Shown in pieces: positions 1 to 9,224 of a stretch of 64,000 bases of DNA. A model generated the notes under the pieces. The model saw nothing but the letters and a program-made list of their open reading frames with translations, was not told the DNA's origin and did no database searches. The first letter of the stretch is position 1. Every line of letters starts with the position of its first letter. The stretch is from Nocardia vinacea (GTDB lineage: Bacteria > Actinomycetota > Actinomycetes > Mycobacteriales > Mycobacteriaceae): positions 8,308,001 to 8,372,000 of the forward strand of contig NZ_CP109149.1 of the NCBI RefSeq assembly GCF_035920345.1, given 5' to 3'. The translations under genes were made by a program, and so were the position numbers.

Positions 1-2199
1 TCGCTCCCGCAGCCGCGCACCGATCGCCAACGCCCACGGCGCATGCACCGGCAGGCCGTACGGCGAATGCAGCACCAGCCGCCAATCGCCGAGCTCGTCG
101 CGGAAGCGCTCGACGATCAGGGTCTTGTCGGTGGGCAATTGTCCGGTGGCAGTGCGTTGTTCATCGAGCAGCGTCACCAGATTCGTGGTGGCATTGTCGT
201 CGAGGCCCGCGCCACGTAGGAGTGCGTCGACTGCCGGATCCGTTGGGGAGCTCTTTTTTCCATCGGTGTTGGAGTCCGCACCCTTCGATGTGTGCGCACC
301 GGCCTTGCGAATGAATTCCCCGAGCGCCGCGCCGAGTTCGGCGGGGCGACCGAGTCCGTCACCATGCCAGAACGGCAATCGCCCCGGCTGCCCGAATGCG
401 GGCGTGACCAGCACCCGGTCGAAGGTGATCTCCTCGATGCGCCAGCTGGTCGCACCGAGCGCGAAAACATCGCCGACCCGCGACTCGTACACCATCTCCT
501 CATCGAGTTCGCCCACCCGCGAGGCCTTTTCACCGACCATATAGACCGCGAAAAGGCCACGATCCGGGATCGCGCCACCCGAGGTCACGGCCAGTCGCTG
601 CGCACCTGGCCGACCGGTGAGCGTGCCCGCGTCGCGGTCCCAGACCAGTCGGGGCCGCAATTCGGCGAACTCGTCCGACGGATAGCGACCGGCGAGCAGA
701 TCGAGCACAGATTCATACGCCGACCTGGGCAGCGAGGCGTAATTGCCGGTGCCGCGCACGATTTCGAACCAGGCATCGACATCGATGGGTTCGAGCGCGC
801 AGGCCGCGACGGTCTGCTGGGCCAGGATGTCCAAGGGGTGCGCGGGAACTTGCAACGCTTCGATCTGCCCCGCCGTCATCCGCTGCGAGGCGACCGCGCA
901 GTGGATGACATCGGTGCGATGTTTCGGGAACAGCACCCCGCGCGAGATCTCACCGACCTGGTGCCCGGCCCGACCGACCCGCTGCAGCCCACTCGCCACC
1001 GACGGCGGCGCCTCCACCTGCACCACCAAATCGACCGCGCCCATATCGATTCCGAGTTCGAGACTGCTGGTGGCGACAACGCAGCGCAGCCGTCCGCTCT
1101 TGAGATCGTCCTCGATCAGCGCCCGCTGCTCCTTGCTCACCGAACCGTGGTGCGCACGGGCCAGCAGCGTATCGGCGCCGTGAATCACTTCGGTGGACGC
1201 ACCGAGTTGGGCGGGCGGCTTGTGCCCGCCGCGCGCGTCAGGCCCGGAGGAGACAGCTTGCGTAACCACGGAGGGCCCCGCGCGTGGCGTATCAGACACC
1301 GTATCGACGGCCTCGTCCAGCCGCACGGCGTAGGCCTCATTGAGCCGCGCGGTCAGCCGCTCGGCCAACCTGCGCGAATTCGCGAAGACGATCGAAGACC
1401 GGTGGTCCAGCACCAGATCCACGATCGCCTCGTCCACATGCGGCCAGATCGACCCGGGCTGATCGGAATCGCCCGGTTCGGTCATATCCGCGATCGGCAC
1501 CCGCACGGACAGATCGAAGGTCTTGGGAGCGGGCGGCGAAACGATCGTGATCGGCGCACTTCCAACAAGGAACCGCCCGACCTCCTCGGGCGGTCGCACC
1601 GTTGCCGAGAGCCCGATCCGCTGCGCGGGCCGCTCGGTCAGCAGATCCAGTCGGGCCAGCGACAGCGCCAGATGCGCGCCGCGCTTACCGCCCGCGATGG
1701 CGTGCACCTCGTCCACGATCACCGTGCCGACATCGCTCAGCGTCTCCCTGGCCGCGGAGGTGAGCATCAGGAACAGCGATTCGGGCGTGGTGATCAGAAT
1801 GTCGGGCGGTGTTCGCTGCATCGATCGCCGGTCCGCCGGACTGGTATCGCCGGACCGAACGCCGACGGTGATCGTCGGCGGGTCCAGGCCGAGCCGCTTC
1901 GCGGTCTGGGTGACCCCCACCAGCGGCGCGCGCAGATTCCGCTCGACGTCCACCGCCAATGCCTTGAGCGGTGACACATAGAGCACCGAGGTGCCGACCT
2001 TGCCCTCGGGCTTCGGCCGGGTCGCGAGTTGATCGATCGCCCACAGAAAGGCCGACAGTGTCTTACCCGAACCGGTCGGCGCGACGACCAAGGTGTGCTC
2101 ACCTGCGGCAATGGCCTGCCACGCGCCCAGCTGAGCGGCCGTGGGCGCGGGAAATGCGCCGTCGAACCACTCCTGGGTCGCGGTGGAGAACTGGGCCAT
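1..2199 (-). CDS. lhr: Lhr-type ATP-dependent DNA helicase, N-terminal part (3' end outside window)
   Basis: Superfamily 2 large helicase-related protein, a 3'-5' ssDNA translocase associated with DNA repair. The visible 733 residues begin at the ATG read from 2199 and stay open to base 1, so the C-terminal half lies outside the window. Walker A (APTGSGKT) is at residues 40-47 and the DEVH box at 163-166; a helicase C-like half follows. The last visible residues (HAPWALAIGARLRER) match the Lhr core domain. Lhr proteins usually run to about 1,500 residues. It is divergent from the phosphatase gene at 2337, with about 140 bp between them. No internal stop was seen in the stretches I checked. 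Long open frames on the opposite strand here are GC-bias shadows. Confidence 0.93.
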   Translation of the reverse strand, partial: MAQFSTATQEWFDGAFPAPTAAQLGAWQAIAAGEHTLVVAPTGSGKTLSAFLWAIDQLATRPKPEGKVGTSVLYVSPLKALAVDVERNLRAPLVGVTQTAKRLGLDPPTITVGVRSGDTSPADRRSMQRTPPDILITTPESLFLMLTSAARETLSDVGTVIVDEVHAIAGGKRGAHLALSLARLDLLTERPAQRIGLSATVRPPEEVGRFLVGSAPITIVSPPAPKTFDLSVRVPIADMTEPGDSDQPGSIWPHVDEAIVDLVLDHRSSIVFANSRRLAERLTARLNEAYAVRLDEAVDTVSDTPRAGPSVVTQAVSSGPDARGGHKPPAQLGASTEVIHGADTLLARAHHGSVSKEQRALIEDDLKSGRLRCVVATSSLELGIDMGAVDLVVQVEAPPSVASGLQRVGRAGHQVGEISRGVLFPKHRTDVIHCAVASQRMTAGQIEALQVPAHPLDILAQQTVAACALEPIDVDAWFEIVRGTGNYASLPRSAYESVLDLLAGRYPSDEFAELRPRLVWDRDAGTLTGRPGAQRLAVTSGGAIPDRGLFAVYMVGEKASRVGELDEEMVYESRVGDVFALGATSWRIEEITFDRVLVTPAFGQPGRLPFWHGDGLGRPAELGAALGEFIRKAGAHTSKGADSNTDGKKSSPTDPAVDALLRGAGLDDNATTNLVTLLDEQRTATGQLPTDKTLIVERFRDELGDWRLVLHSPYGLPVHAPWALAIGARLRER

Positions 2200-2336
2200 G
2201 GCATCAGTGTGCACCCGGGTACCGACAACCAGCAGCGGCGGCCGGAATACCTCGAGTCCGGCAAATGGCTCGCGGCCCGAGCGAAGGGGTGGCAATCGAA
2301 GTACGGCCGCCAGCGTCGCGCCGTACGCTTCCAACC

Positions 2337-2882
2337 GTGCAAAAGGTGCTCAGACTCGACCTGGTCAGCCATGGCATGACCGAGGCGATGCGAAAGGCAC
2401 GTTTTCCAGTAGACGAATCGCTGACCGAAGCCGGTCGCCGAGCAATCGCGGCGTGTGGCCGCCTGACCGCGGCGCGCGTGCTCACCGGACCCGAACGCCG
2501 GACGGTGGAAACGGCTGCGCTGATGGGACTTCCGGGCGAGGAGGACGCCCGGCTGCGCGATCTGGATGCCGGCGCGTGGCGCGGCGGCGAACTGATGTCG
2601 GTGCCGCAGGATGAGCTATATGCCTGGCTGACCGACCCGCAGTTCCGTGGTCACGGTGGCGAATCCGTGACCGATGTGGTCGAGCGGACCAGGTACTGGA
2701 TGGCCGAAATCGCCTCCGAGGGCATGTCCACCATCGCGGTCACCCACCCGGCGGTGATCCGCGCGGCGCTGTTGGTGACCCTGGACGCGCCGCCGAAATC
2801 GTTCTGGCGGATCGACATTCCGCCGGGCAGCGTCACCCGGCTGCACTACCGCGGCGAATGGACGTTGCACTTCACGGCGTGA
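2337..2882 (+). CDS. histidine phosphatase superfamily protein with SHG instead of RHG
   Basis: Member of the phosphoglycerate mutase-like histidine phosphatases, 181 residues from GTG 2337. The N-terminal catalytic motif reads LVSHGMT, so the phospho-accepting His is kept but the usual preceding Arg is Ser. The second-half motif is present (AVTHPAVIRAA) and the middle region (RRTVETA) fits the family. The start is chosen because the first beta strand (KVLRLDLVSHG) lies directly after it; GTG 2346 is an alternative. Its 3' end overlaps the convergent TetR gene by 11 bases. Substrate unknown; the missing Arg may mean an altered or lost phosphatase activity. Confidence 0.8.
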   Translation: MQKVLRLDLVSHGMTEAMRKARFPVDESLTEAGRRAIAACGRLTAARVLTGPERRTVETAALMGLPGEEDARLRDLDAGAWRGGELMSVPQDELYAWLTDPQFRGHGGESVTDVVERTRYWMAEIASEGMSTIAVTHPAVIRAALLVTLDAPPKSFWRIDIPPGSVTRLHYRGEWTLHFTA

Positions 2883-3501
2883 GATCCGGGCTCATCGCCC
2901 TCAGCGGTCCATCGCCCATCGTCACGAGCAGCCGTACCGCATCGGTGATCAGCCGCACCGGAATCGACGGATCGACGGCCCGCTGCATGCCGAGCCCGAT
3001 GCCCATGCTCAGGATCGCGGTCGCGGCGTCCTCTGCGGGCATCGGCAGCGGGATTCCGATCGTGTCCGAAAGCGTCTGCACCTGCGCCGCGACGGCGCCG
3101 CGCATCATGGCGAGGCTGGAGACCAGCGCGGCCTGCAGTTCCGGATCGTCGCGGGCGACCGTGGCGAATTCGAATTCGAGCATGGTCCAGCCGACATCGC
3201 CGATGGTGTGCTCGGCCCATTCGTGGAATCGCGCCAGCTGATCGTCGAGCGTCTCGCCCGCCGCGATCAGATCCGCCACCTCGCCGAATTTCGTCGCATG
3301 GATCAGCCCGAGCACCTCCAGGCACAGCTCCTTTTTGGTGCGGAAGTTCGAGTAGACCGCGCCCTTCGAGTAGCCAGCCTCCTCGGCGACTCGCTCCAGG
3401 CTGGTTTTCGCATAGCCCTCGGTCAGGAAGAGATCGCGTGCGGTCGCGATCAGATCGGCCCTGGTACGGGCCTGACTTTCGGACCGGGTCAGACGTGCCA
3501 T
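2872..3501 (-). CDS. TetR family transcriptional regulator
   Basis: 209-residue TetR repressor. The N-terminal helix-turn-helix (residues about 12-55, ending GYSKGAVYSNFRTKKEL) is canonical; the C-terminal ligand domain is helical and not diagnostic. It is divergent from the patatin-like gene at 3571 with a 69-bp shared intergenic region holding a small palindrome at 3533-3545, so it probably controls itself and the patatin-SDR pair. The ligand cannot be read from sequence; the neighbours suggest a lipid or lipophilic compound (inference). Confidence 0.9.
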   Translation of the reverse strand: MARLTRSESQARTRADLIATARDLFLTEGYAKTSLERVAEEAGYSKGAVYSNFRTKKELCLEVLGLIHATKFGEVADLIAAGETLDDQLARFHEWAEHTIGDVGWTMLEFEFATVARDDPELQAALVSSLAMMRGAVAAQVQTLSDTIGIPLPMPAEDAATAILSMGIGLGMQRAVDPSIPVRLITDAVRLLVTMGDGPLRAMSPDLTP

Positions 3502-3532
3502 ACCGCAGATTCTACGTACCGTTGGATTTCAG

Positions 3533-3545
3533 ATACCAAAGGTAT
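3533..3545. promoter_or_regulatory. palindrome in the TetR/patatin divergent promoter
   Basis: ATACC-AAA-GGTAT, a 5-3-5 inverted repeat, lies between the two divergent starts. Its position makes it a candidate operator for the adjacent TetR protein. It is short, so chance is possible. Confidence 0.4.
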
Positions 3546-3570
3546 TTGGATTCTGCTAGTGTTTGAAACC

Positions 3571-4521
3571 ATGGGTAACAAAAACCGGTCGCAACGGCGC
3601 GGCCTGGCCATCGGCTGCGGCGGCACGCTCGGGTCCGCCTGGATCGTCGCCGCGCTGGCCGCCACCCGAGAGGTGCTCGACTGGGATCCGCGCGAGGCGG
3701 ATGTGCTGCTCGGCACGTCGGCGGGTGCCGAGACGGTCACCCTGCTCGGCAGCGGTATCGGCGTGGATGAACTCGTCGCCATGCAGCGCGGCACCTCGAC
3801 GAATCCGATTCTGTCGGCGCATATGCGTTCCGAACCCGGACGGTTCCCGCCGCTGCCCCGGCCGCGGCTGGGTGAGTTGGCTTTGAGCCTGCGTGCGCCC
3901 GCGACCGGACAGCGGTTGCTCACCGCGGGCAGCGGCCTACTGCCGATCGGCGGTGGTGATGCGAGCTGGTTGCAACACCTGGCCGACCGCCTGAACCCGG
4001 GCCGCTCCTGGGTATCTCATCCCGCGACCTGGCTGGTCGGCATGGATTATGCGACGGGAGAACGGGTTCCATTCGGCGCGCCCGACGCACCGCCGGCGAC
4101 TTTGGGTGCGGCGCTGCGTGCGTCGTGGGCGGTACCCGGATGGTTCCCGCCCGTTTCTATTGCCGGACGCCGTTTCATCGATGGCGGTGCGGGCTCGACC
4201 GCATCGGTGGATCTGCTTGCCGCACAACAACTCGACGAGGTGCTGGTGCTCGCGCCGATGGCCTCCGTCGAAGAAGAAGTCCCCGCGACCGGTCCCGGTC
4301 ATTTCCTGGAGCGGCAGCTGCGCAGTCGCATGAGCGCCCAGCTCGCCGCCGAGGTCGGGGTGTTGCGTGCGGCAGGTACGCGCGTCCTCGTGCTCGGCGC
4401 CACCGCAGACGATCTCGAGGTAATGGGCCCGAATTTCATGGACGGCCGCCGCCGTCTCGAAACCTTCGAACACAGTCTGCGCAGCACTCGCCGAGCGCTG
4501 GAACAAGGAGCCTTCGCATGA
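3571..4521 (+). CDS. patatin-like phospholipase / acyl hydrolase
   Basis: 316-residue patatin-fold serine hydrolase. Near the N-terminus the glycine-rich oxyanion loop (GCGGTLGSAW) is followed by the nucleophile elbow GTSAG with Ser50, and the dyad aspartate is Asp204 in DGGAG. There is no signal peptide or membrane span, so it is likely cytosolic or peripherally bound. I start at ATG 3571, just before the conserved core; the frame is open further upstream but that part is antisense to the TetR gene. The stop overlaps the next gene's ATG (ATGA), so it is translationally coupled to the short-chain dehydrogenase. Lipid or ester hydrolysis is likely; the substrate is unknown. Confidence 0.88.
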   Translation: MGNKNRSQRRGLAIGCGGTLGSAWIVAALAATREVLDWDPREADVLLGTSAGAETVTLLGSGIGVDELVAMQRGTSTNPILSAHMRSEPGRFPPLPRPRLGELALSLRAPATGQRLLTAGSGLLPIGGGDASWLQHLADRLNPGRSWVSHPATWLVGMDYATGERVPFGAPDAPPATLGAALRASWAVPGWFPPVSIAGRRFIDGGAGSTASVDLLAAQQLDEVLVLAPMASVEEEVPATGPGHFLERQLRSRMSAQLAAEVGVLRAAGTRVLVLGATADDLEVMGPNFMDGRRRLETFEHSLRSTRRALEQGAFA

Positions 4522-5357
4522 ATATTCTCGGTCACGGTTATCCGGATATCGACCTGAAGGGCGCGCGGGTGCTGATCACCGGCGCTGGCCGCGGCATCGG
4601 ACAGTCGACCGCGGAATTGTTCGCGGCCAAGGGCGCTGAAATCGCCATTGCCGATGTCGATACTGTCGCAGCCGAATCCGCCGCCACCGCGATCGGTGCT
4701 TGTGCCTATGAGCTCGACGTCCGTGCCCGCGACCAGTGGGACAAGGTCGTCGCCGACTTCGGTGCGGTGGATGTTCTCGTCAACAATGCGGGTGTCATGC
4801 CAGCGGGCGCGTTCCTCGACGAGCCCGACGCGGTCGGCCGCACGACCATCGATATCAACGTCTGGGGTCTCATCCACGGCATGCGTGCAGTGGTGCCCGG
4901 CATGATCGAGCGCCGCCGCGGCCACGTCGTCAATGTCGCCTCGCTCGCGGGCAAGATCCCGGTCGCGGGCCTCGCCGTCTACAACGCGAGCAAATTCGCC
5001 GCCGTAGGCCTATCCGCCGCAACACGTTTGGAGTTCGCGCCGCAGGGGGTCAGCGTCAGCTGCGTCATGCCGTCGGCCGTCCGCACCCGCCTCTCCTCCG
5101 GCCTGGCGCTCGGCAAGGGCATGCCCACCGTTGAACCCGAAGACGTCGCCGCCGCCATCCTGCAAACCTGCGAAACCCGAAAGGCCGAGGTAGCCGTCCC
5201 GAACTACCTGGGCCCCATCGACATAGCCCTGGCCGCCGCCCCCGAACGCGCGGTCCGCCTCGTTCGCAGACTCCTCGACGGCAATCGCGCCCTGCACCCC
5301 GCCGACTCCGAAACCCGCTCGAGGTACGAACAACAGGTCCGCTCGATCACCGAATAG
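4518..5357 (+). CDS. short-chain dehydrogenase/reductase (classical SDR)
   Basis: 279-residue SDR oxidoreductase. TGAGRGIG (NAD(P)-binding) lies near residue 20, NNAGV near 90, catalytic Ser about 142, and YNASK with Tyr155 and Lys159. Asp after the second strand (IADVD) suggests NAD preference (inference). ATG 4518 overlaps the patatin stop by four bases, so the two form an operon under the divergent TetR gene. A hydrolase plus dehydrogenase could release and oxidise an acyl or alcohol substrate, but no specific substrate can be named. The C-terminal 40 residues are basic and more variable. Confidence 0.9.
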   Translation: MNILGHGYPDIDLKGARVLITGAGRGIGQSTAELFAAKGAEIAIADVDTVAAESAATAIGACAYELDVRARDQWDKVVADFGAVDVLVNNAGVMPAGAFLDEPDAVGRTTIDINVWGLIHGMRAVVPGMIERRRGHVVNVASLAGKIPVAGLAVYNASKFAAVGLSAATRLEFAPQGVSVSCVMPSAVRTRLSSGLALGKGMPTVEPEDVAAAILQTCETRKAEVAVPNYLGPIDIALAAAPERAVRLVRRLLDGNRALHPADSETRSRYEQQVRSITE

Positions 5358-5466
5358 CCGGATTTCATCTGGCGAGACCCTCCATTGGCTGCACCACCTG
5401 CGTTCCGCAGCCGAAATCGCCCGCCACACCGCAGGCCTCGGCACCTGGCTTCCCGTATCTGAATTG

Positions 5467-5536
5467 ACCGGTCACCCCGTCTCACGACCGGGCATCCCGC
5501 ATATGTGGTGACCGGTGCCGAGACGAGGTGCCCGGT
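5467..5536. repeat. three interlocked inverted repeats in a convergent intergenic region
   Basis: Three arm pairs occur in the order A-B-C-A'-B'-C': ACCGGTCACC (5467-5476) with GGTGACCGGT (5507-5516); CGTCTC (5478-5483) with GAGACG (5520-5525); ACCGGGCA (5487-5494) with TGCCCGGT (5529-5536). Partner arms are 40-42 bases apart, so only one nested hairpin, or a pseudoknot, can form at a time. It lies between the convergent SDR and oxidoreductase genes and may act as a two-way terminator. There is no T-tract. Confidence 0.5.
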
Positions 5537-5546
5537 GCCGCTGAGG

Positions 5547-8500
5547 TCAGAGCTGCGGTGGTTCGATGCCGAGGTCGTGGAGACCGTTTCGGTAGAGCTC
5601 GACATTGGCCAGTTTGATGTCCTCGTAGCCGCGGACCATGTCGGGGAGTGCGGCGGCTTTGGCTGCGCGGTCGTAGTCGGCTGGGGCGAGGTTGGTGGCC
5701 AGGGTGGTCACCATTTCCGTGTAGTGGGCGAGCAAAGTGCGTTCGACGCGGCGGACGTGGGCGTAGCCGAAGGGGTCGAACTTGGTGCCGCGCAGGCGCT
5801 TTCCCTCGGCGAGGACACGCAGGGCGAGGTGACTGCGGGGGCCGAGGCCGATCTTCTTCTTGCGGCCCATGGCGCGCAGGATCGGCGGGTGCAGGCGGTA
5901 GGTGAGGTTGGCGCCGTCGGGGAGTTGCTCGCTGACCTGGGCGAGGAAGGCGGGGTCGGTCAAGCGGCGGGCCACCTCGTATTCGTCTTTGTAGGCGGTG
6001 AACTTGTAGAGACCGCGGGCCACCTGCTCGCTGAACTCGGTGCGATCGGTGACGCGTTGCTCTGCCTCCCAAATGTGCTGCACGGTGCGGATATAGTCGC
6101 GCGCGACGCGTACGCCCTGGAAGCCGATCAGCTCGACGGCACGCAGTTCGAGCAGCCGCCTGGTCTCACCTGTCGCGGTCACCCCGTCGAAAAGGTCTGC
6201 TGGAATGGCGATCTCGGCGCGCTGGTGTGTCTTTCCCGCGGTGACAGCGGCGAATTCGTCCGGCCGCGCGATCGCCACCCGCCCCCAACGGAATGCCGCG
6301 ACATTGGCATGCACCGCGACGCCGTTGATCTCGATGGCCTCCTCGATCGCCGACGCGGGTATGCGCAGGCCACCGATCTGGTAGGCGGCACCGACGAGCA
6401 GGAAGTTGGCGGCGGCGGTATTGCCGAACAGCACCTCGGCTGCCGCCAGCGCGTCGAACGATCGCACCGAACGGGATACCTGGTCGAGTCGGGAAAGCAG
6501 TTCGCGCTCTTCGGGATACGCGACGGACTTGTCGTAGACCATTTCGCCGGTCGGGGTCTTGCTGGTCGACGCGACGGACAAGGTGGTCTGCTTCGAGCCG
6601 TAGGCCAGATTCTTGTTGTCGGTGGCGGCGAGCAGGTCGAACGCGACTATGCAGTCGGCCGAACCCGGCGTCAGGCGGTTCGCCGGTTCCAATTCGCCAC
6701 TCACGAAGCGCAGGTGCGATACGACCGGTCCGGCCTTCTGACTCAGGCCGATCTGATCCAGGCTCGCCACCTCGTACCCGGCGCGCAATGCCGCGGTCGC
6801 AAGCACCTGGTTGACCGTCACGATTCCGGTGCCGCCGATACCAGCGAGGAATACGTTCTGGGTCGTCGCCGGTGCGCCGTCCGGCAGGTCGGGCAGTTGC
6901 GGCGGCTCGGGGCGTCGAGTTGTCTTGCGCTTCTCGGCTTTCGCAGGAAGCTCGACCGTTACGAAAGAGGGGCAATCGCCGTCCATACAGCTGTAGTCGG
7001 TATTGCACGAGGTCTGATCGATGCGGGTCTTGCGGCCGAATTCGGTATCCACCGGCTGCACCGAAAGGCAGTTGCTCTTGACACCGCAATCGCCGCAGCC
7101 CTCGCAGACCGCCTCGTTGATGACCACCCGGGTCCGCCGGACCGGCAGGGTGCCCCGCTTGCGCTGACGGCGCGCGTCGGCGGCGCAGTGTTGGTCGTAG
7201 ATGAGCACGGTCACGCCGGGAATCTCGCGCAGGGTGCGCTGAGCTTCGTCGAGCCGATCCCGGTGCCAGAGCAGGGTTCCGGCGGCGAGGTCGCGCTTGC
7301 GGTACTTCTTGGGTTCATCGGCGCAGATGATGATCTGCCGCACGCCCTCGGTGGTGAGTTTGTGGGTCAGCATGGGTACCGCGAGTGCGCCCTCGGCGTC
7401 CTGCGCACCGGTCATCGCGACGACATCGTTGTAGAGCAGCTTGTAGGTGATATTCACGCCCGCGGCGATACACGCCTGCACCGCGAGTTGTCCGGAGTGG
7501 AAATACGTTCCGTCACCGATGTTCTGGAACAGATGCGGCACCGAGGTGAACGCGGCCTGACCGATCCACTGCGCACCCTCGCCGCCCATCTGGGTCAGCC
7601 CGGTCACCTTGCTGTCTTCGCGGCCGGACAGGGTCACCATGGTGTGGCAGCCGATGCCGCCACCGGCGATCGACCCTTCCGGCACGGCGGTGGACCGGTT
7701 GTGCGGGCAGCCGCTACAGAAGTAGGCGGCCCGCTTCGCGGGCAGAACCGCGAGCGACAGTGGCTGCGGCAAGGGACGTTTCATCTCCAGCCGACCCTGC
7801 AGCGCGCGGCGCAACGGAGCCACGATCCGACCCGAAGTGAGCTCGCCGTCCTGCGCGAACAGCGGCCGGTTCTCCGCATCGCGCTTGCCGATTATCTGCG
7901 GCGCATCGGCAGTGCCGTACAGGATTTCGCGGATCTGTATTTCGATGAACGCGGTCTTGTCCTCGACGACAACGATCCGCTCGACCCCATCGGCGAACTG
8001 TCGGACCCGCTCGGGTGCAATGGGATACGGCATGCCGATGCGCAGCAGTCGAACCCCGGCGCGATGCAGTGCGTCATCATCGACGCCGAGATCGATCAGA
8101 GCCTGGCGCACGGCATCGAATGTGGTTCCGGCGGCGGCGATTCCGATGTGGGCGCGCGCCGGATTCACCTCGATGACGTCGAGTTCATTGAGTGCGCTGT
8201 AGGCCTGCACCATCTTCCAGCGCGGCCCGTACAGATCGGCCTCGGCGAACACGCTGTCCGTCGGCGCGGCCATCGGTCGCTGGAGGTAGGTGAACGGCCG
8301 CCCCTCCCATTCGATCTCGGGGACGGTGATGTCGATATCGCCGACCGAGCCGTCGACTGTCCACGCGCCGTCGGCGACATCGGCGACGATCTTCAACGCG
8401 ACCAGGCATCCCGATGCCCGGGAGAGCGCGACACCGTGCAGCCCCATCGTGATGACCTCGCGGGCGTTACGCGGAAAAAGCACCGGAATACCCATTGCGG

Positions 8501-9014
8501 CCAGCGAACGCTCACTTACCGCAGGCACCGTCGAGGACTTGGAGGCGGGATCATCGCCGACCAGCAACAGGACACCGCCACGGGCATTCGCGCCGTACAT
8601 ATTGGCGTGCCGCAACGCGTCCGTCGCGCGATCGAGACCGGGGCCCTTGCCGTACCAGACTCCGACAACGCCGTCATGCGTCGCCTCGCCCGCGGGCAGA
8701 TCTGCTTGGCTGCCCCATACCGAGGTCGCCGCGAGTTCCTCGTTCAATCCAGGAACGAACGAAATATCGTGCTCGGCCAATACATTCGGCATTCCGCTGA
8801 GCATCTTGTCGACGCCGCCGAGCGGGCTGCCCTGATATCCGGATACGAAGGTGCCGACCCGGCGTCCGGCGCGCAGATCACGAACATGCTGCTCGACCAG
8901 CTGTCGAGCAATCGCCTGGACGCCGGTGAGGACAACGGTGCCCGCGCCGACGCGGTAGCGGTCGGCCAGGTCATAGGGGGCTGGGATCAGTTCGCGGTCC
9001 GCGAGCTCGGTCAT
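5547..9014 (-). CDS. indolepyruvate ferredoxin oxidoreductase family protein (fused)
   Basis: 1,155-residue single-chain 2-oxoacid:ferredoxin oxidoreductase of the indolepyruvate class, which oxidatively decarboxylates aryl or branched 2-oxoacids to acyl-CoA. The N-terminal third is the pyrimidine/TPP-binding region (GYQGSPLGG, then GDDPASKSS); the middle TPP half contains GGEGAQWIGQA; a cysteine cluster C637, C640, C643, C649 plus CNTDYSCMDGDC fits Fe-S binding; the gamma-type domain follows (GIGGTGIVTVNQVLA). The frame is open to GTG 9104, but I prefer ATG 9014, preceded by GGACGGGTG, because the upstream 30 residues look non-conserved. A 17-bp palindrome lies upstream at 9122-9138. The exact substrate is not evident. 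Confidence 0.9.
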   Translation of the reverse strand: MTELADRELIPAPYDLADRYRVGAGTVVLTGVQAIARQLVEQHVRDLRAGRRVGTFVSGYQGSPLGGVDKMLSGMPNVLAEHDISFVPGLNEELAATSVWGSQADLPAGEATHDGVVGVWYGKGPGLDRATDALRHANMYGANARGGVLLLVGDDPASKSSTVPAVSERSLAAMGIPVLFPRNAREVITMGLHGVALSRASGCLVALKIVADVADGAWTVDGSVGDIDITVPEIEWEGRPFTYLQRPMAAPTDSVFAEADLYGPRWKMVQAYSALNELDVIEVNPARAHIGIAAAGTTFDAVRQALIDLGVDDDALHRAGVRLLRIGMPYPIAPERVRQFADGVERIVVVEDKTAFIEIQIREILYGTADAPQIIGKRDAENRPLFAQDGELTSGRIVAPLRRALQGRLEMKRPLPQPLSLAVLPAKRAAYFCSGCPHNRSTAVPEGSIAGGGIGCHTMVTLSGREDSKVTGLTQMGGEGAQWIGQAAFTSVPHLFQNIGDGTYFHSGQLAVQACIAAGVNITYKLLYNDVVAMTGAQDAEGALAVPMLTHKLTTEGVRQIIICADEPKKYRKRDLAAGTLLWHRDRLDEAQRTLREIPGVTVLIYDQHCAADARRQRKRGTLPVRRTRVVINEAVCEGCGDCGVKSNCLSVQPVDTEFGRKTRIDQTSCNTDYSCMDGDCPSFVTVELPAKAEKRKTTRRPEPPQLPDLPDGAPATTQNVFLAGIGGTGIVTVNQVLATAALRAGYEVASLDQIGLSQKAGPVVSHLRFVSGELEPANRLTPGSADCIVAFDLLAATDNKNLAYGSKQTTLSVASTSKTPTGEMVYDKSVAYPEERELLSRLDQVSRSVRSFDALAAAEVLFGNTAAANFLLVGAAYQIGGLRIPASAIEEAIEINGVAVHANVAAFRWGRVAIARPDEFAAVTAGKTHQRAEIAIPADLFDGVTATGETRRLLELRAVELIGFQGVRVARDYIRTVQHIWEAEQRVTDRTEFSEQVARGLYKFTAYKDEYEVARRLTDPAFLAQVSEQLPDGANLTYRLHPPILRAMGRKKKIGLGPRSHLALRVLAEGKRLRGTKFDPFGYAHVRRVERTLLAHYTEMVTTLATNLAPADYDRAAKAAALPDMVRGYEDIKLANVELYRNGLHDLGIEPPQL

Positions 9015-9121
9015 GTAGTCCACCCGTCCGCGAGGCGCCGATCGGGCGCTTCGCTTCGTTGAGCATTTCTTGCCGCCATCCTGTACTTGAAGAGCTGAAC
9101 GCACAACTGATACACGACACG

Positions 9122-9138
9122 TTGAGCAGACTGCTCAA
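9122..9138. promoter_or_regulatory. 17-bp near-perfect palindrome upstream of the oxidoreductase gene
   Basis: TTGAGCAG-A-CTGCTCAA has 8-bp arms around one central base. It lies about 110 bp upstream of the oxidoreductase ATG (20 bp upstream of the alternative GTG). Length and position fit a dimeric repressor operator; no regulator gene adjoins it, so the binding protein is unknown. Confidence 0.55.
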
Positions 9139-9224
9139 TTTGAAGCTCGTATGATGGGCACGCGCTATGCAGGATGCGAGGTGAAATGTGACTCCGGCCA
9201 CGCGAGCCGGAATGAATTGCATCA

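Noticed and set aside
292..1974. Long open frame on the plus strand opposite lhr
   Set aside because: It is in codon register with the helicase gene and arises from GC-rich third positions; the translation has no family pattern.
5505..9062. 1,185-codon plus-strand frame opposite the oxidoreductase
   Set aside because: A mirror of the real gene, low-complexity and without recognisable domains; the minus strand has full oxidoreductase motifs.
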